From the NCBI GenBank assembly GCA_963969365.1, contig OZ017749.1, positions 620,001 to 684,000 on the forward strand: a stretch of DNA of 64,000 nt. Reading direction: 5' to 3'. This document shows, piece by piece, positions 28,430-40,995 of the stretch. Source of the stretch: Asterochloris sp. CNOR1 (Eukaryota > Chlorophyta > Trebouxiophyceae > Trebouxiales > Trebouxiaceae). Under the pieces are notes generated by a model that ran no database searches, had not been told where the DNA came from, and worked only from the letters and a program-made list of their open reading frames with translations. Position 1 is the first letter of the stretch; each line of letters begins with the position of its first letter. The position numbers and the translations under genes are program-made.

Positions 28430-28677
28430 CTGGGAGAACAGAAAAGGCGCGCAGGTGACTGCACACCAAGGCGTCTAGCAACGCCAAGCATCGATGAAAA
28501 GACTGGCTGCGTTCAGATTCCAATGCATTTAACTGCCTGATTAATTGTTGTGTGTCACTTGCTGGCTGCCTAGAAGTGAGTGAGCAAGTACATGTCCATC
28601 CAGTCTGAAACATTTTGGGACTTCAATCAATGCTGTCGGCTGAGCTGTGAAAGCAGGGAGGGGGGATGGTCCAGGAC

Positions 28678-31600
28678 TCATTCAACCTGCGCAACAATCT
28701 TGCGCTTTCTGGCGGGCTTGACCTCAACACTGCCAGGGGCGCTGTGCTTGACGCGATTCTGCTGCTTGACACGGTCAGCATTGATCATTGTCTGCCGAAG
28801 CTTGGTTGCCTGCAAGCGGAGGTCAGGGGTTGAGCCTCGAGCTGACCATGATGGCAACTAGATCAAGAGGATATACGCCAGGCAGCCTGCAGTCTGAACA
28901 CGGACGCATCTTGCAGATAGGCAGGGGCAAATTTGTTCAGCTCTGTTGTACAAGACTGCCAGATGCAAATCACAAATCGGATGAGACCTCACGCACCTTG
29001 TAGATGGGCTTTGGTAGGTGCTTGTGGCGCACAATGCGCTTGACCTCGGGCAGGTGCTGGTAGCGCTGCACCAGGGCCTGACTGTACTCCTGCTTGGAGC
29101 GCTCGCGGGGCAGCTGCACTCCCAGCTGGGCAGAGGCTTCAGCCTGCACAGGCAGCAGCCCCTATGCCACGGTGCTTGAAATACGCAGCAGGAATGACTC
29201 TGGAAAAAAGGTTTGGCAGGGTACTTGCGCTTGGCCAGGCCACATCCATCTGCAGGTGTTTTGGAGGCCAGCAGCAGGGTGTACTCTGTAAGAAAAGCTT
29301 GGCGAGGTGCCAGCGCTTGGCCAGCTTCAACTGGCTGGTCAGACCACCAGACAGTGTGCTACAGGTGCTGAGGTCACAAATTGCCTTTCGACATGCAGCA
29401 TGTTCACGGCAGAGGCTGTTGTGTTCAAGATAGAAGAGGAGTGATGGACTGGACGCAGACAGGCGGGTGCAGCCCAGTTGCAGGCAGTCAAGGCTGCAAA
29501 GCCAGCTGCAGGTTTCCAGCGATCATGGTCAGACACCCCACCTGACATCATAAGCAGCATTGGGTTGTGACCACACACCACCACCAGGTTGAGCCCCGAG
29601 TTCGCCCAAGAGGGGCATGGCCCACCCATGGACACACTCTGAATCGGAAAGGGGTTCCTACTAGGAGTGTGACCAGGCGTTCTGGTGTCCAGGCAGACTG
29701 CTCATCCTTGAATGATGTGACGCATCTGTCACCTTCCAGATGCGGACATTCATGTCGTCGCTGCCCGAGAAGACGTAGGAGCCGTCGCCGCTGAAGCGCG
29801 TGGCAAACACGCGCTGCATGCGCTTGGTGTGGTACACCTCGCGGCTGTGGCCACCGTTGTGGGCAAAGATGCGCACAGATCTGCAAGCAGCGTGGTGATT
29901 GTTGTTTGTGACATGGCGGCGGCAGCTGCTGGGTTGTAGGGCTGTGGCTGTCCTTGTGGGCAGAGATGCGCACGGATGAATTGTGAGGCTGTGCATGCCA
30001 GTTGGGCAAAGTTGAGCAGGCACTGGTGTGTGTGGTTGCTGTCGGTGCTGTGTGCCAGCGCAGTGGCTGCGTTGTGAAGTGTGATGTGGTTCGGGCATCG
30101 AGTGACACAGACCTGCAGGCAAGCTGCATCATCTGTCCTCAAATTGAGGCAATCAGCCTCTGTCTTGAGAATCTCTGCATGGCATCACAGAGTGAAGAAT
30201 GCAAACAGACCTGCAGGCAGCAGATGGCGGGTTGTTGACATCTGCGGGAAAGCCCCAGGGTCTGCTGTGTGCTGGGCTCAGCCTGCAGGTGTTGCCAGTT
30301 GTGCGCATGGACATTCAGAAGGGTGCGAGACCATTTGCTGTACTGGCCAGGTCCTCACTGTCTGCTGAGGAGATGGCCTACTTCACCAAAACTGCCATGC
30401 TCACCTGTCATAGCCGCCGGCCACGAACTCGCGCCCAGTGGGGGAGTAGTCGACGTCCATGACTGCCGACACAAAGTCCTGGTGCACACACGCAGCGCTG
30501 TCCAGCCGCCGCATATCGTATGTGTACAGGCAGCAGTCCTCGTTGGCAACCGTGAAGTTGAATGCCTCCATGGGGTTCCAGGCTAGGGCATTGCTGCGCG
30601 TCTGCAGATCAGACAGATGTGAAGCAATTGCTGAGCCAAGCTAGCAGTGCTTGCACTCAGCACAGTGGAGGGAGTGCAGCACAGGGCCTGCCAATGAAAA
30701 GCACAGCAGCACCACTGCCTGTGCGCCCTGGGCCCTCAACAGCAGCAGATGTGCCGCTGCTAAGCCAACACAGCACTGTTGGGGGCCAGACAAAATCACT
30801 CTTCCGAAAATGAGCAGGGTCGGGGAGCAGCACTCAAAGTCTGTCCAGCCAACAGTTCCTTTTATTTTTCACACCTGCATGACCAGCTTGCGGATGGGGG
30901 TGGCGCTGCGCAGGTCGTACAGCGCAATGCCCCGGTCACTGCCTGAGGTGGCAAAGACGTCCCCCTCCACCTGCAGGGGAGGTGAGTGCTTCAGTCTGCA
31001 TGTCTGAAAGTGATCAGGTCTGCCAGCAGGTGCGCCAGCCACAGGACGAGCAGACAGCTTTGGCGATGCAGTGCACAGCCTGCCAGACCAGATGTATGAG
31101 GGAGGAGGCGTGTAGCCTAGGGATATTGCTCTTCTGCCCTTGACCAGCCGAGAGGCCTCATCTGGCACAGGGATTACATTTGGGCTGGACAGGCTTCAAC
31201 GGAGCCCTACCGGTGGGAGCAGACACTGCTCCGCACAAGAGCTGGGCCGGCATCGCAACATGCTCACCAGGTCGAAGCAGCCTAGGTCAGGGGAGGACCC
31301 AGGCAAGCAGCACAGGGACCTGACCAGGCCGAAGCATACGCTGATGAGCAGGAAGCCCTGGACATGCACCACAGGAGAGACTCACCGGGTTGAAGCGGAC
31401 GCTGGTGAGGCTGTCTGCACCCCACGAGAAGCTGTGCACAGGCTGGGAGCGGCTGTGGTCCCACACATCCACCTGCTGCCCGGCTGTGGCAAAGGTGTCC
31501 CGCTGCCAGTGGTGGTCGATGCCCCTGCATGGGAGCAGAGAGATGGGTAGACTTGCAAAGACGTTGCAGTCTGACATGCCCGCGGCCGCGGTGCAAGCCC

Positions 31601-33244
31601 TCACGTTGGTGCAAGAGCCCAGCTGAGCGCAGCATGCACTATTGTCACAGCAGCCCTACCTGAAGGCATGTTTGCCGGTCCACTGCAGCACAGGCTGGCT
31701 GTCCTCCACGACAGGCCCACCCTCAAAAGGTGCAAAGGGCACCTGCAGGCACGCGGTAGCGTCTCTCAGCAAGTGCTATCGCATGCTTGAACCACACCAT
31801 GAAGACCGCTGGCAGCCAGCCCTGTGCATCTTCACATCCCAAGCAGCGTGCGACTTCAGCATTTCAAAGAATGAAAAGCAGGCCGCCAAGCAGGCAGTGC
31901 AGCAGGCATGAGTGCAGCCCTTGCCTTCCACAGCTTGATGGTGCAGTCTGAGCTGCAGGAGACTGCAGCGGTGCCATCGCGTGTGAGGCTGACCCCACGC
32001 ACAGCTGCCGTGTGCCCCAGCATCTTGCGCAGGGCTCGATGCGCAGCCAGGTCCCACAGTCTGCAGGCGGCAACCAAGCACAGCAGCTCATTGAGGGGTT
32101 GCACATTGCTTGAAGTCAAGGGCTGAGCGCAGGAGGTGAGCCTCTGTACAGTGTGGAGTCTTGGGCATGTGTATGCAGGGCACCTGGCAGCCAGGTTCCA
32201 CAGTCTGCAGGTGTAAGCATGGCAGCTCAGGCAGAGCTTGTGCAGGCAATAGCCTGAACATGCTTAGGGCTGAAGGCAGGGGTTGAGGCTCCAGACAGAG
32301 TGAGTTGCAAGCTGGGTGCTAGGGCCCAGCGCAGTCACACGGGCGGGGGTGCGCAAGCAGTCCCTGTGCCAGACACAGTTCAGCCACGCTAGTGGCCCCG
32401 GCAGACACGCTGAAGGCTGAGGTCTGCAGCCACCAGGTCCTGTCTGCCTCTATGCAGGACTCTGCCTGGAGCATGAGGTGGCCGTGAGGTAACCTTTCAA
32501 GCCTCATGCTCACCTGATCTCGCCGTCTGCACATCCTGAGAGGAGGCAGTTGATGCTGGTGGGGCTCCTTGCCAGGCAGGTCACCCCGTCGTCATGGGGC
32601 AGCGCCGCCAGGAAGGGCTTTGCAAAGACCTTGTTGAGCTTCACAGCATTCAAAGCCCTGCAGGCAAACAGGTTGGAGCCTAGCGCGCACGGCATATCCT
32701 AGAAAGTGCACCGGAATGGCCACAGTGCAGCCTTACAGCATTCAGGTTGCTGCAGACATGGAGCCCTTCACTCATGCAGTGTGCCGCTTTTATCTGATTG
32801 GGGTCACCGCCAGCATTACATGCCTTTAGCATGAGACATAGGGGCAGTTTAAAAAATCCAGCCTCTGCGTCCTGGGCGTGAAGCTTCACTGCGCTGCCTG
32901 TCGCTGGCAACTCAGCAGGTCTTCAAGCCACAGAGAAAGCAAGCGCGATGTGCAGGCACAGGAAGCCAAGCAAGCCGCTGTCTGTTTGCCATCTGTGATG
33001 GCTTGAATACCAGCTGCCAGGTCTGCTCCTGGCCGACAAGGCTCAAGGCGGCAGTGCCACAGTGACTAAGGTGATCTTGCTGTGCCCTGCGGTGCTCTGC
33101 AGTACTACAACTGCACCTTGTATACTCAACCGCCTTCTCAAAGGGGTGCAGTGTTGGGTCCAAGTTCTTGTGCACCTTGCGCAGGTCTTGTGAGCGTTCC
33201 CTGGTGAACTGCTCAGGGTCTCTGTTGATGACCTTGAGCTTCAT
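28678..33244 (-). CDS. DCAF13: DCAF13/SOF1 WD40 ribosome-biogenesis protein
   Basis: Ten exons on the minus strand: 33244-33117, 32657-32514, 32060-31925, 31742-31660, 31524-31386, 30970-30875, 30601-30405, 29880-29733, 29143-28997 and 28809-28678. All phases agree, giving 449 aa against about 445 in animals. Nearly every block matches the family: MKLKVINRDPEQFTRE at the start, FAKPFLAAL, SGCADGEIRLWDL, TAGQQVDVWDHSRSQP, TSGSDRGIALYDLR, AWNPMEAFNFTVANEDC, DYSPTGREFVAGGYDRSV, SREVYHTKRMQRVF, SGSDDMNVRIWK, LPEVKRIVRHKHLPKPIY and a Lys/Arg-rich tail. The protein works in the small-subunit processome in the nucleolus. The intron after the exon ending at 31925 uses a GC donor (AAG|GCAAGG). Introns hold decayed copies of neighbouring exon edges. 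Confidence 0.95.
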
Positions 33245-33719
33245 CTAAGAGCCTGTGCCAGCACTGGGCGTGACATGAGAGGAGTGCCAGGCCATAGGCC
33301 TCTCTAGCTTACTTCTGGGGTGTAAATATCATACAGGTCTTGTCTTGCTTCTCCGATGTTTGCTTGATAACTGCTTGATACTGCAGAAATGCACCGGCAG
33401 CTGTCATACTTGACGATCTAGGTCAGCAAAATCTTGGAGGCGATCGTGAGCTGCTTGTCGGCAGCAGCTTGACCCACACGGCTTGATGCAAGTCACAGGA
33501 AGCATGCTGCATGGTCTGGAGGCCAGGCTGGGGGTGGCAGGTGGACCTGGTCCTGTCTGTACAAGTGCCTGATATGCTGCCACAGCAAAAGCAAAATCAA
33601 TTGCCCACACACATGCAGGCGTCAGCTGCCAGCACCTGCGCTGCAGCTCTTGGCGCACTTCCGCTCCCACGGTGCCCCCCGCGCCCTGCCGTGTCAGAAG
33701 GTGCAGCAAGAGGGCCAGA
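33245..33719. promoter_or_regulatory. Divergent promoter region, DCAF13 and Gln-rich gene
   Basis: 475 bp between two start codons facing away from each other. It should hold both promoters and 5' leaders. No specific motif was recognised. Confidence 0.5.
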
Positions 33720-36700
33720 ATGGCTCCACAGGCTGGCATCAAAGCCATAGAAAGCTTTGACGCCACCTTTGAGCTGAACGAGGAGCAGGATGGAGCGTTG
33801 CGGAAGCTGTTAGCCACAGAGCCTTTCTGCCAGCAGGTTGTGCGCGAGACACAGCAGCCAGAAGGGACCCAGCTGGAGTTCACGGGTGCGTGCTGGGCTG
33901 TCGATAGTGCTCCTGCAGGTGGTACACTTTGATTGGCTGTCGAAGTTGCACTTCTTGGTCTGTTCGGAAGCTTGCAACTTATGTGTGCTGCTTCTCATGC
34001 TTTGCAATCCATTTGATAGGTTCCAGCCTGTGCGTTCGATGAGCTGTGGCGCTCTGCTGGTCTGCTTGATTGATTGCGCTTATGCTGGCCTGGCGCAACT
34101 GCATGCACACCCCAAGCCTCTGCTGCTGCTCATTCAGCAGTCTGTCTGCAACGCCAGGCAGCAGTGGTAAAACAGAGATGTCAGTTACAGTTCACAATGA
34201 CCAGTCAACTCCACATCTCCGAGTGGCAGGATCTGCTGCATGTGGCTGCAGGCATGCTGTTCCAGCCAGTTCCGTGGAGCGTGAACACAAAGCGGGGCTG
34301 CCCGCCACAGTATGAGCAGTTCCTGGACAGCCCATCGCATGTGGTCATCAATGTGCCTCCTAACTTCATGTTCCAGGCAAAGATCTTCAAGCCCAGCAGG
34401 CTTTGCACCATCTACAAACATGTGAGGTGTGTCTGCAATGCAACCCCCTTGGTAGTAGCCCAGATCAAGTCGCTTGCCTGCCTGCAGGGATGAGACGTGA
34501 TCGTCAGGCAAGCTGAGCAGCTAGAAGAACGGATGCATCTGAGACGGGCCTGAGGCTTTTAACGCAGCGCGGCAAATCTTTACTGTAAGAAGTAATATCG
34601 GGGCATATCAAGAACAGCAGCCGAAGGGAACAGGCGTGTCTTGGGAAGACGCCTGCTCGCAAGTGGCCGCGGCCCATTATGAGATAGGAAAAGAAGGATC
34701 AATGGAACGCGCTAGCCTCATTGTCACGACTCAATCAGAAAGCTCTGCCGGCCAAAGCTCATGCAAAGGCAGCAGGGTCCTTCCGAGTCACAAGCAACAG
34801 AGACCACTAAGAAGCCTCCACTATTAGAAGCGATTTGGTCAGCCAGCGTGTAGCTCACGAATGTTATAGATGTGACAGAGCTTAAGGTGACGGAGCCCTG
34901 GCTGTGGAGTACATGTCCATGTCCATGCAGGACGATGGAGTCAATCGAGCAGGTGAGCTTGCGTTGTCGATCAATTTTTGTGCCAAAGAGGAGATTATCT
35001 CTGGTGATGTGTGGGGGCCCGAGAAGAGGATGCAGCCTGTGCATAGATGAGGGCATGGGCATTTCATAACAAATTCACAAGAGGCATCCAAAGAGGCACA
35101 GTACTTCAGGGAAATCCCTGGTAAGATCCACCTCTTCTTTGTGTGAGCCATGCAGTCTTTTTGACCTGCAGGCTGCAAGAGGAAGCAGCCGGAGGAGGCT
35201 TCCGGCCTAGAAGATGCGCCGGCGCCCCCATCAGAGAGCGCTGCATCTGGGGAGGCAGGGCCCAGTGGCTCCCAGCCTCCCCCAGCCAAGCGTGTTGAGA
35301 CTGGGGCCGTGCTTCTGAGGCAGGACCCTGCCCCCAGCTCAGTGGCCGCTCCAGCCATGATCCCAACTGCAGCAGTCACCTCAGGGGCTGCCAGAGCAGC
35401 AGGGCCCCACCCAACCTTCAGCTCCAGGTGGGGGCCGCATGCACAGCTCTCCCGTCTGCGGCATGCTCCGTCTTTTGTCATTTGGCTGTGGAGGTGTTGC
35501 CTTGCCTCACAGGCTGCTCTGCTCTGTGCAGGGTTGGGAGCACCTCATTGGCAGGGCGCAGAGTCGTCAGCAATGCCTTCAGAGGGGATGGGCGCCCTTC
35601 CGGCCAGACGGTGAGCTTTCAAGTGGAAAAACGCCGTCCAAGTGATGTCACAATCACCTAATCATGTCACCGGCCCCAGCCTCAGTCACTGTGACTTCCC
35701 AATTCACCTGCCACTGCAGGAGTCCATGACTTCCACAGCCTCAGTGTTCAGCCCAGTGCCCAGCAGCAGTGAGCAGCGCCAGTCCTCCAGTGTCCCCCTC
35801 TCCGTGCACCAGCCCACACCCACCATGCGGGTTTCCACCAGTCAGGACCCAGTTGGTGTTGCTCGTCTGGGCTCGCTGGGGCAGCAACTTTCAGACCTGA
35901 CCTCTCGGCATAACCCCACAGGAGCAGGAGCAGCAGCAGCAGGGCAGCATGACACAGGCAGCAGGTGGACATCTTGGGCCTCCCTCTGCATGTGGCCCTC
36001 CTTGTGGAGCAGTTTGGTGTTGGCGTGACCAGAGGTTCAGTTGCTACACTGAAAAAGGTCACTATGTTCCTCAAGGAGGTCTAGAGCACGCACCTTTGCC
36101 CCTGCTACTAAACCCACAATCTGGTTTAGGGCTGAGCCTGCCATAGTAGTGGGAGGGTTTGCAGCTGTGCTGTGCATGATGAATTGGAGTCCCAAGGGTG
36201 CTGTGGCTCTTTGAGTGAGCAGTACTCTGCTGCCTGCCTGCAGGCCAGGCACTTCACAGCAGATCACCGCCCTTCAGGCCTTGCAGCTGCTTGTCTTCAT
36301 ACTGTCTTCAGGCGCTGTGAGCACACTGCAGCAGGTGAGTGGGCACTGCCATGAGATGGCAGCTCGCGCCCTGACCTGTTCTGCTCTGCTTTCTTCTTCT
36401 TTTTCGTGCTCCCCTCTGGATCTGTCACCCCACAGGAAGTGTGCCTATCTGCTGGCTCCAGCAGGGGAGTCCAGGTGTGGGCAGCCTGCACCTGGCCGTC
36501 ACACTTTGCTCAGCAGCATACTCTTTTGGCTCTAAAAATCTGGTGGGTGGCCTTGGGCTAAGAGAGCTGCGCTTGCTGTGGTGCAGGCCCAGCTCCCACA
36601 GACACAGCCTTTGGCTGCCCCGGCATCAGCCCAGGCCTTGCATGTACCGGCCCCAGCCGGGCAGATGCAGGCCTCAGCTGCGCAGGCGCAGGCGCAGACT

Positions 36701-39700
36701 GCACAGGCGCGAGCTGCAGCCACGCAGGCACAGGCACAGGCCCAGCTGGCCGCCGTGCAGCTGCTCCAGCGGCGCCAGCAGGAGATGCAGGCGGCCCGCA
36801 CCAGCCAGGCGCCTCCAGCAAGCACCTCCATGGCTGCCCTGCAGCGCCTGCTGGGTCAGGGAGCTCTGAGTACCCTGCTCAGTGGCGCTGCAGACCGCTC
36901 TGCAGAGGCCGCCAGGCAGCGGGAGGCCCAGGCAAGGTCCGGCAGCCCTGCTGCCCCCCTGCAGGTGGGCATTTTATGTAGGGTCACACTGACCAAGTTT
37001 CCTCTAAGACCTGGCCAATGCCCTGCAGCTTGGCAGCCCTGCAAGGAATGCACGTGTGTCGCTGAAGGGTGCAGGCATTGGCAGCCCCTTGCGATGTAGT
37101 ATTTGTGATAGAGCCCCTGTGAATGCGCTGGAATTCCTTCAGCCTCCCTTTTGGCTTGGTCAGTGCGCTTTGAGGAGCACCCTCTGCAAGGGCTGGAGTC
37201 CTGAGTCTGGCAAGAAAGCACCACCTGGCCCTGGCGGGTGTGGTGTGTTTCTGGGTCATCAATGCCTTCCGAGCGCCTACCACATGCTCAGCTACTCACA
37301 CCTCAAGGCCCACCCTGTGTGCAGGCTCAGGCAGGCAGCCTCAGCATTCAGGACTTCGTTCTCCCCACCAGGCACGCCGAACCACCTCCAGCACAGTTCT
37401 CTGCCAAGCAGGCCAGGAGGGCAGCTGAGTCAGCCGAGGCGGCAGGTGAGCCACCTGGTGCATCCTCTGTCAATGCCTCTCTTTAGCTCAGCCAGGCACC
37501 AGAAGGGGCTGCTCTGGCCGGCTGAGGTGCAGTGGCGGTCTTTATGCAGTCCGTGGGCCTGGGAAGCAGCCCTGTATGGATGCCTGCATCCTCTTCATCG
37601 CATACTGCTTTAATGGCACCTGAAATTGCCATTGCCGGCTTGTGGATGGCAGTCGGTCAGCACAGTGCTGCCTTCACGCGGGTTGATTGTCAATTTCCTC
37701 CTCATTCTGTCTGTTTCCTTTATTCCCCTTCTGCCCAGGCTGTGACCCCTGGCAGGGACAAGTGTGTTGGAGGATGAGCGGTCACCTGCATGTGGTGTAT
37801 CGTTGCTTGATGAACATGGAAGCAGTCAGTGTGGCATTCGGAACTTTTGGGCTGGGTCTGAGCACTGCTCAAGGAGCAGGCCTGCTGGAGACTGTCTGTA
37901 CAGCTGCTCCCACATGGGCTTGCGCAGCCCCACTTGGGCTTCCCTGACCCCCCACCTGTTCAGTGGCCTCCCAACACACCAAACACTGGGTCGTTGTCTT
38001 GGCAGGTGCCAGTGCTGGGGTTGGAACCCTGGAGCCAATGCTGCTGGGCAAGGGGGGCGCCCAGGGGAGCTCCAATGCATCCTCCCTGCAGCAGCAGTTC
38101 CTGGCCCAGCAAGAGGAGGGCGTCGTGCCAATGCTGCTCCGGGAGCTGACCGCCCATCGCTCCGGTCAGTCAGTGGCGTGCTGTGAGCACGCCTGACACA
38201 AGTGCACTGTCGCAGCCTGTGCATGTGGCAGCCTGTCTTGCATCCAGCCCTGGCATGGTCTGACCTTGTGTGCCTGACACAAGTGCAGCGTCACGGCCTC
38301 TGCCTGGCATCCAGGCCTGGCCATGAGTGCCCATGTTGTTGACAAGAGGTGCGGGTGGCAGTTGCTTTTGCTGCATGGGGCAGCAGGACTGACAGCGCTC
38401 TGCTTGTTGGATGCCCCGCCGTTGCCAGGAATCATGCCTGCTGCAGGGCCAGACGGTGTTGGCCACGCGCTGTGGCAAGAGCCGGTGCCCCCAGGGCTGG
38501 CCTCGCTGATGCAGCTGCAGCAGCCCGCACCCCTGCGGCGGCAGCCTGAAAGGGCAAAACCACCCGCAGAGCCGTCAGGGGCCTGGGACCTGCACTCCCA
38601 AGCTGAGCAGTGGAGCTCTAGCAGCCACGATGCTCGCAATTCCCAGGCAGCCCGACCTCAGACGAGTTCTGGCGGTGTGTTCTGGATGTGCATGCAGGCC
38701 ACTGCTGATGTAGGGGAGGCTGCTCTGCCATCAACAGCACCAACTTGAGCTGGTGGGGTCTTGCCAATGTTCACTTCCAGGTTCAGCAAAGATGTGCGCA
38801 GGGCACATGCAGCATGGGCACAGATGATTGCTGGTGGTGTGGGCGGGAAGCGTCCATGCAGGCATTGACGTGGGGGCCTGCGTTGTCACTGATGGCACCT
38901 TACGTCTTCACTAGGCTTACCAAGCCAGATTACGTTGCACTCTCAGCATGATGCATCATTGTGGCGTGGGCGCCATGGTGTCAGAGTGATGCCATCCGGC
39001 TTATCAATGCAGCATCTTGCCGCTTGCTCATCAAGCATCCCAGCCTGCAACTTCTGAGCCAGGGTTTGAGTGGCAGTCTTGCTGGTCTTTCTGGCGGGCT
39101 CATGCCCTTTCTTGCTGCTGGGGTGACCCACTTTGGGTGCCTGCCTCTGCCTGCAGGCCCGGTCATGGCTGACCTGCTACACAGCATGATGCAGCCCCAT
39201 CTGCAGCAGCAGGGCCAGCCTGCAGTCGCTGGACCAGGCGCCGCTGCCTCCGCAGGGCTGCAGGTGCTGGGCTTGGCTCCGCGGTGGGCGCCCTCCGCAG
39301 CTGCAGCCCGGCCCCTGGGACCCGCGCTGGCAGCTTCGTCCTCGACCCCCGGGTTGACAGGCATGGGCCAGCCTGGTGGCCTCCCGCGGGCTGCAGGGCA
39401 GGCTGGACCGCTGTCGGCCTTGGCTGGCCAGACTGGCGCTCCGGCTGCCCCTGGGTGGGCGGCCGCGGTGCGGCCGCAGCAGGGGCCGGTGCGCCCTCAG
39501 CTGCAGGGGCGGGGCCGCGGGCTCGGGCGCCGACCGTGGCAGGCGCTCGGCCCTGAGGCGCTGGCCCATCTGCCGGGTACGCAGAGTCTGGGGCCGGGAC
39601 AGCAGCAGCGCCCGCAGTCGTCACGAGGGGCTGAGGGGTTGCAGGCGCTGGTGGAACAGGCCCGACGGCAGCACCCGGCACGGTTTGGTGCTGGGTCAGC

Positions 39701-40995
39701 TGGGGCGCCTGCTGCTGCTGCAGCGGAGCCTGAAGACTCTGACATGCTCAGGTGAGGCTGCCAGCAGGGTGCTTCTGGGGCACTCCCGTAGCACCTCCTG
39801 GGGTGTCTTCCTCCTTGGCTTGGAATCTGGAGCATGCAGAGCGCGGTGGCTGCATGACTGGACTGACTGCCTGAGTGTGCCTGGCTGTGTAATTTGAGGC
39901 AGCAACTTCATCAGGGCGGGGTCTTCAGCTGGGCTGCTGCCAAGGTGGCTCATTGCCACATGTGGACCTGCCCTTGAAGTGCTCGACAGGCCGTCCTGAC
40001 AGACTCACTGCTTGGCAGGCACTGGCTTGCTGACGTCACAGCACTAGGAGGGCTTCAAGGGCGTGAGATGTTGCCATGGGCTTCCCAATCTTCTCTCGGT
40101 GGCGCCCTTACCAATGCTGCAGCCCATGCTGCAGGCAAGCCCGACCATCAACTGTGCTAATCACCTGTGATAGCCTGCCAAGGAGGGTGCCATTGCCAAG
40201 TTGGCCTTTGCCTGAGATGGTTGGGCGCCACCAAACATGCTGCCAAGCCCCCTGCAGCCCTGGTAGCAGCACCCCTGCGCCGACCAGTCTGTTGTCACTC
40301 TGTCGTGTCCGGTGTTGCAGGGTCATGCCTAATGCTGGCCCTCGTCGCAGCCAGCCTGTCAGTCTCACACGCTATATAGACAGCTGACATCACACGTCCT
40401 GCTGCAGGCAGGTCACAGAGATACTGGCAGCTTGCGGGCCCATGTTGGCGCACCCTTTCCTTCATGTGGCCTTTTGCCCATCCTAACAGCACTTGAGATG
40501 CTACAGCAGACCCATATGCCTGTCAATTGACATGTTGCCCTTCTGAAGGCCCAAAGTCCATGCTGCAGGCAGGCCGCAGAGACGCTGGCAGCTCTGGGAG
40601 CGGTGCCGCTGCGCCCAGCCAGCCCACTTGGCCCCAAGTCTCCCAGCCTGGTCCCCCGCAGGCAGCGCACGCAGGTGTACCAGGGCGCCCCTGGCGAGCG
40701 CCGCGGTGGCTCCCAGTTCATGATGGTTGGCTCAGACGTGGTCCACCTAGCTGCGGGGACCTCCCTGCACTCAGTGCTGGGGGTGCCCTACACAGTCAGG
40801 CAGCGGCGGGGCAGCCTCACTGGTGGCCAGGCTGCTGCCAGGCGAGGCGGGTTCTGCGTACGTGGGGGAAGGGGAGCAGCCAGCCCTGGCACCAACCCCC
40901 AGCGGCAGCAGCTGCCAGCGGCGGCAAGGGCAGAGGCCGTCTGGATGAACGCGGTGCTACCGCCACGCTTCCATGACCCCGGCAGAGGGGCCTGA
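33720..40995 (+). CDS. Unrecognised Gln/Ala/Pro/Ser-rich protein, about 920 aa
   Basis: Exons 33720-33885, 35172-35427, 35532-35610, 35720-35964, 36244-36334, 36587-36964, 37325-37445, 38006-38164, 38429-38674, 39157-39751 and 40569-40995 join without frame conflict. The N-terminus is a small folded-looking segment (ESFDATFELNEEQDGALRKL). The rest is low complexity: Pro/Ser with a basic patch (PPPAKRVE), a hydrophobic helix (ALQALQLLVFIL), an Ala-Gln alternating tract (QAQAQTAQARAAATQAQAQ), and long Gly/Ala/Pro/Gln stretches with Arg-Gly (RGRGLGRR). Such composition is common in nuclear co-activators and RNA-binding scaffolds, but no domain supports a specific call. The antisense strand is open over much of the low-complexity part, which is a composition effect. 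The first intron (1.3 kb) may hide another exon (see 34190-34430). Confidence 0.6.
34190..34430. other. Segment open on both strands within an intron
   Basis: The plus strand reads MTSQLHISEWQDLLHVAAG and continues to a GTGTGT-type donor. The minus strand reads GLEDLCLEHEVRRHIDD and LEQHACSHMQQILPL. Both look protein-like and neither matches a family I know. It could be an extra exon of the Gln-rich gene or a fragment of another gene. Confidence 0.3.
34500..35090. other. Stretch of different base composition in an intron
   Basis: This piece is visibly richer in A and T than its surroundings (for example ttactgtaagaagtaatatc near 34580) and lacks the frequent TGCAG and CTGC words of neighbouring introns. 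It may be an inserted element. No repeat partner, terminal repeats or coding frame seen. Confidence 0.3.

Noticed and set aside
34882-35481. 199-codon minus-strand frame
   Set aside because: Overlaps the second exon of the Gln-rich gene and reads as Pro/Ala/Ser shadow sequence without splice or family support.
39163-39681. 172-codon minus-strand frame opposite the Gln-rich gene
   Set aside because: Low-complexity Ala/Pro/Gly shadow of the coding strand.
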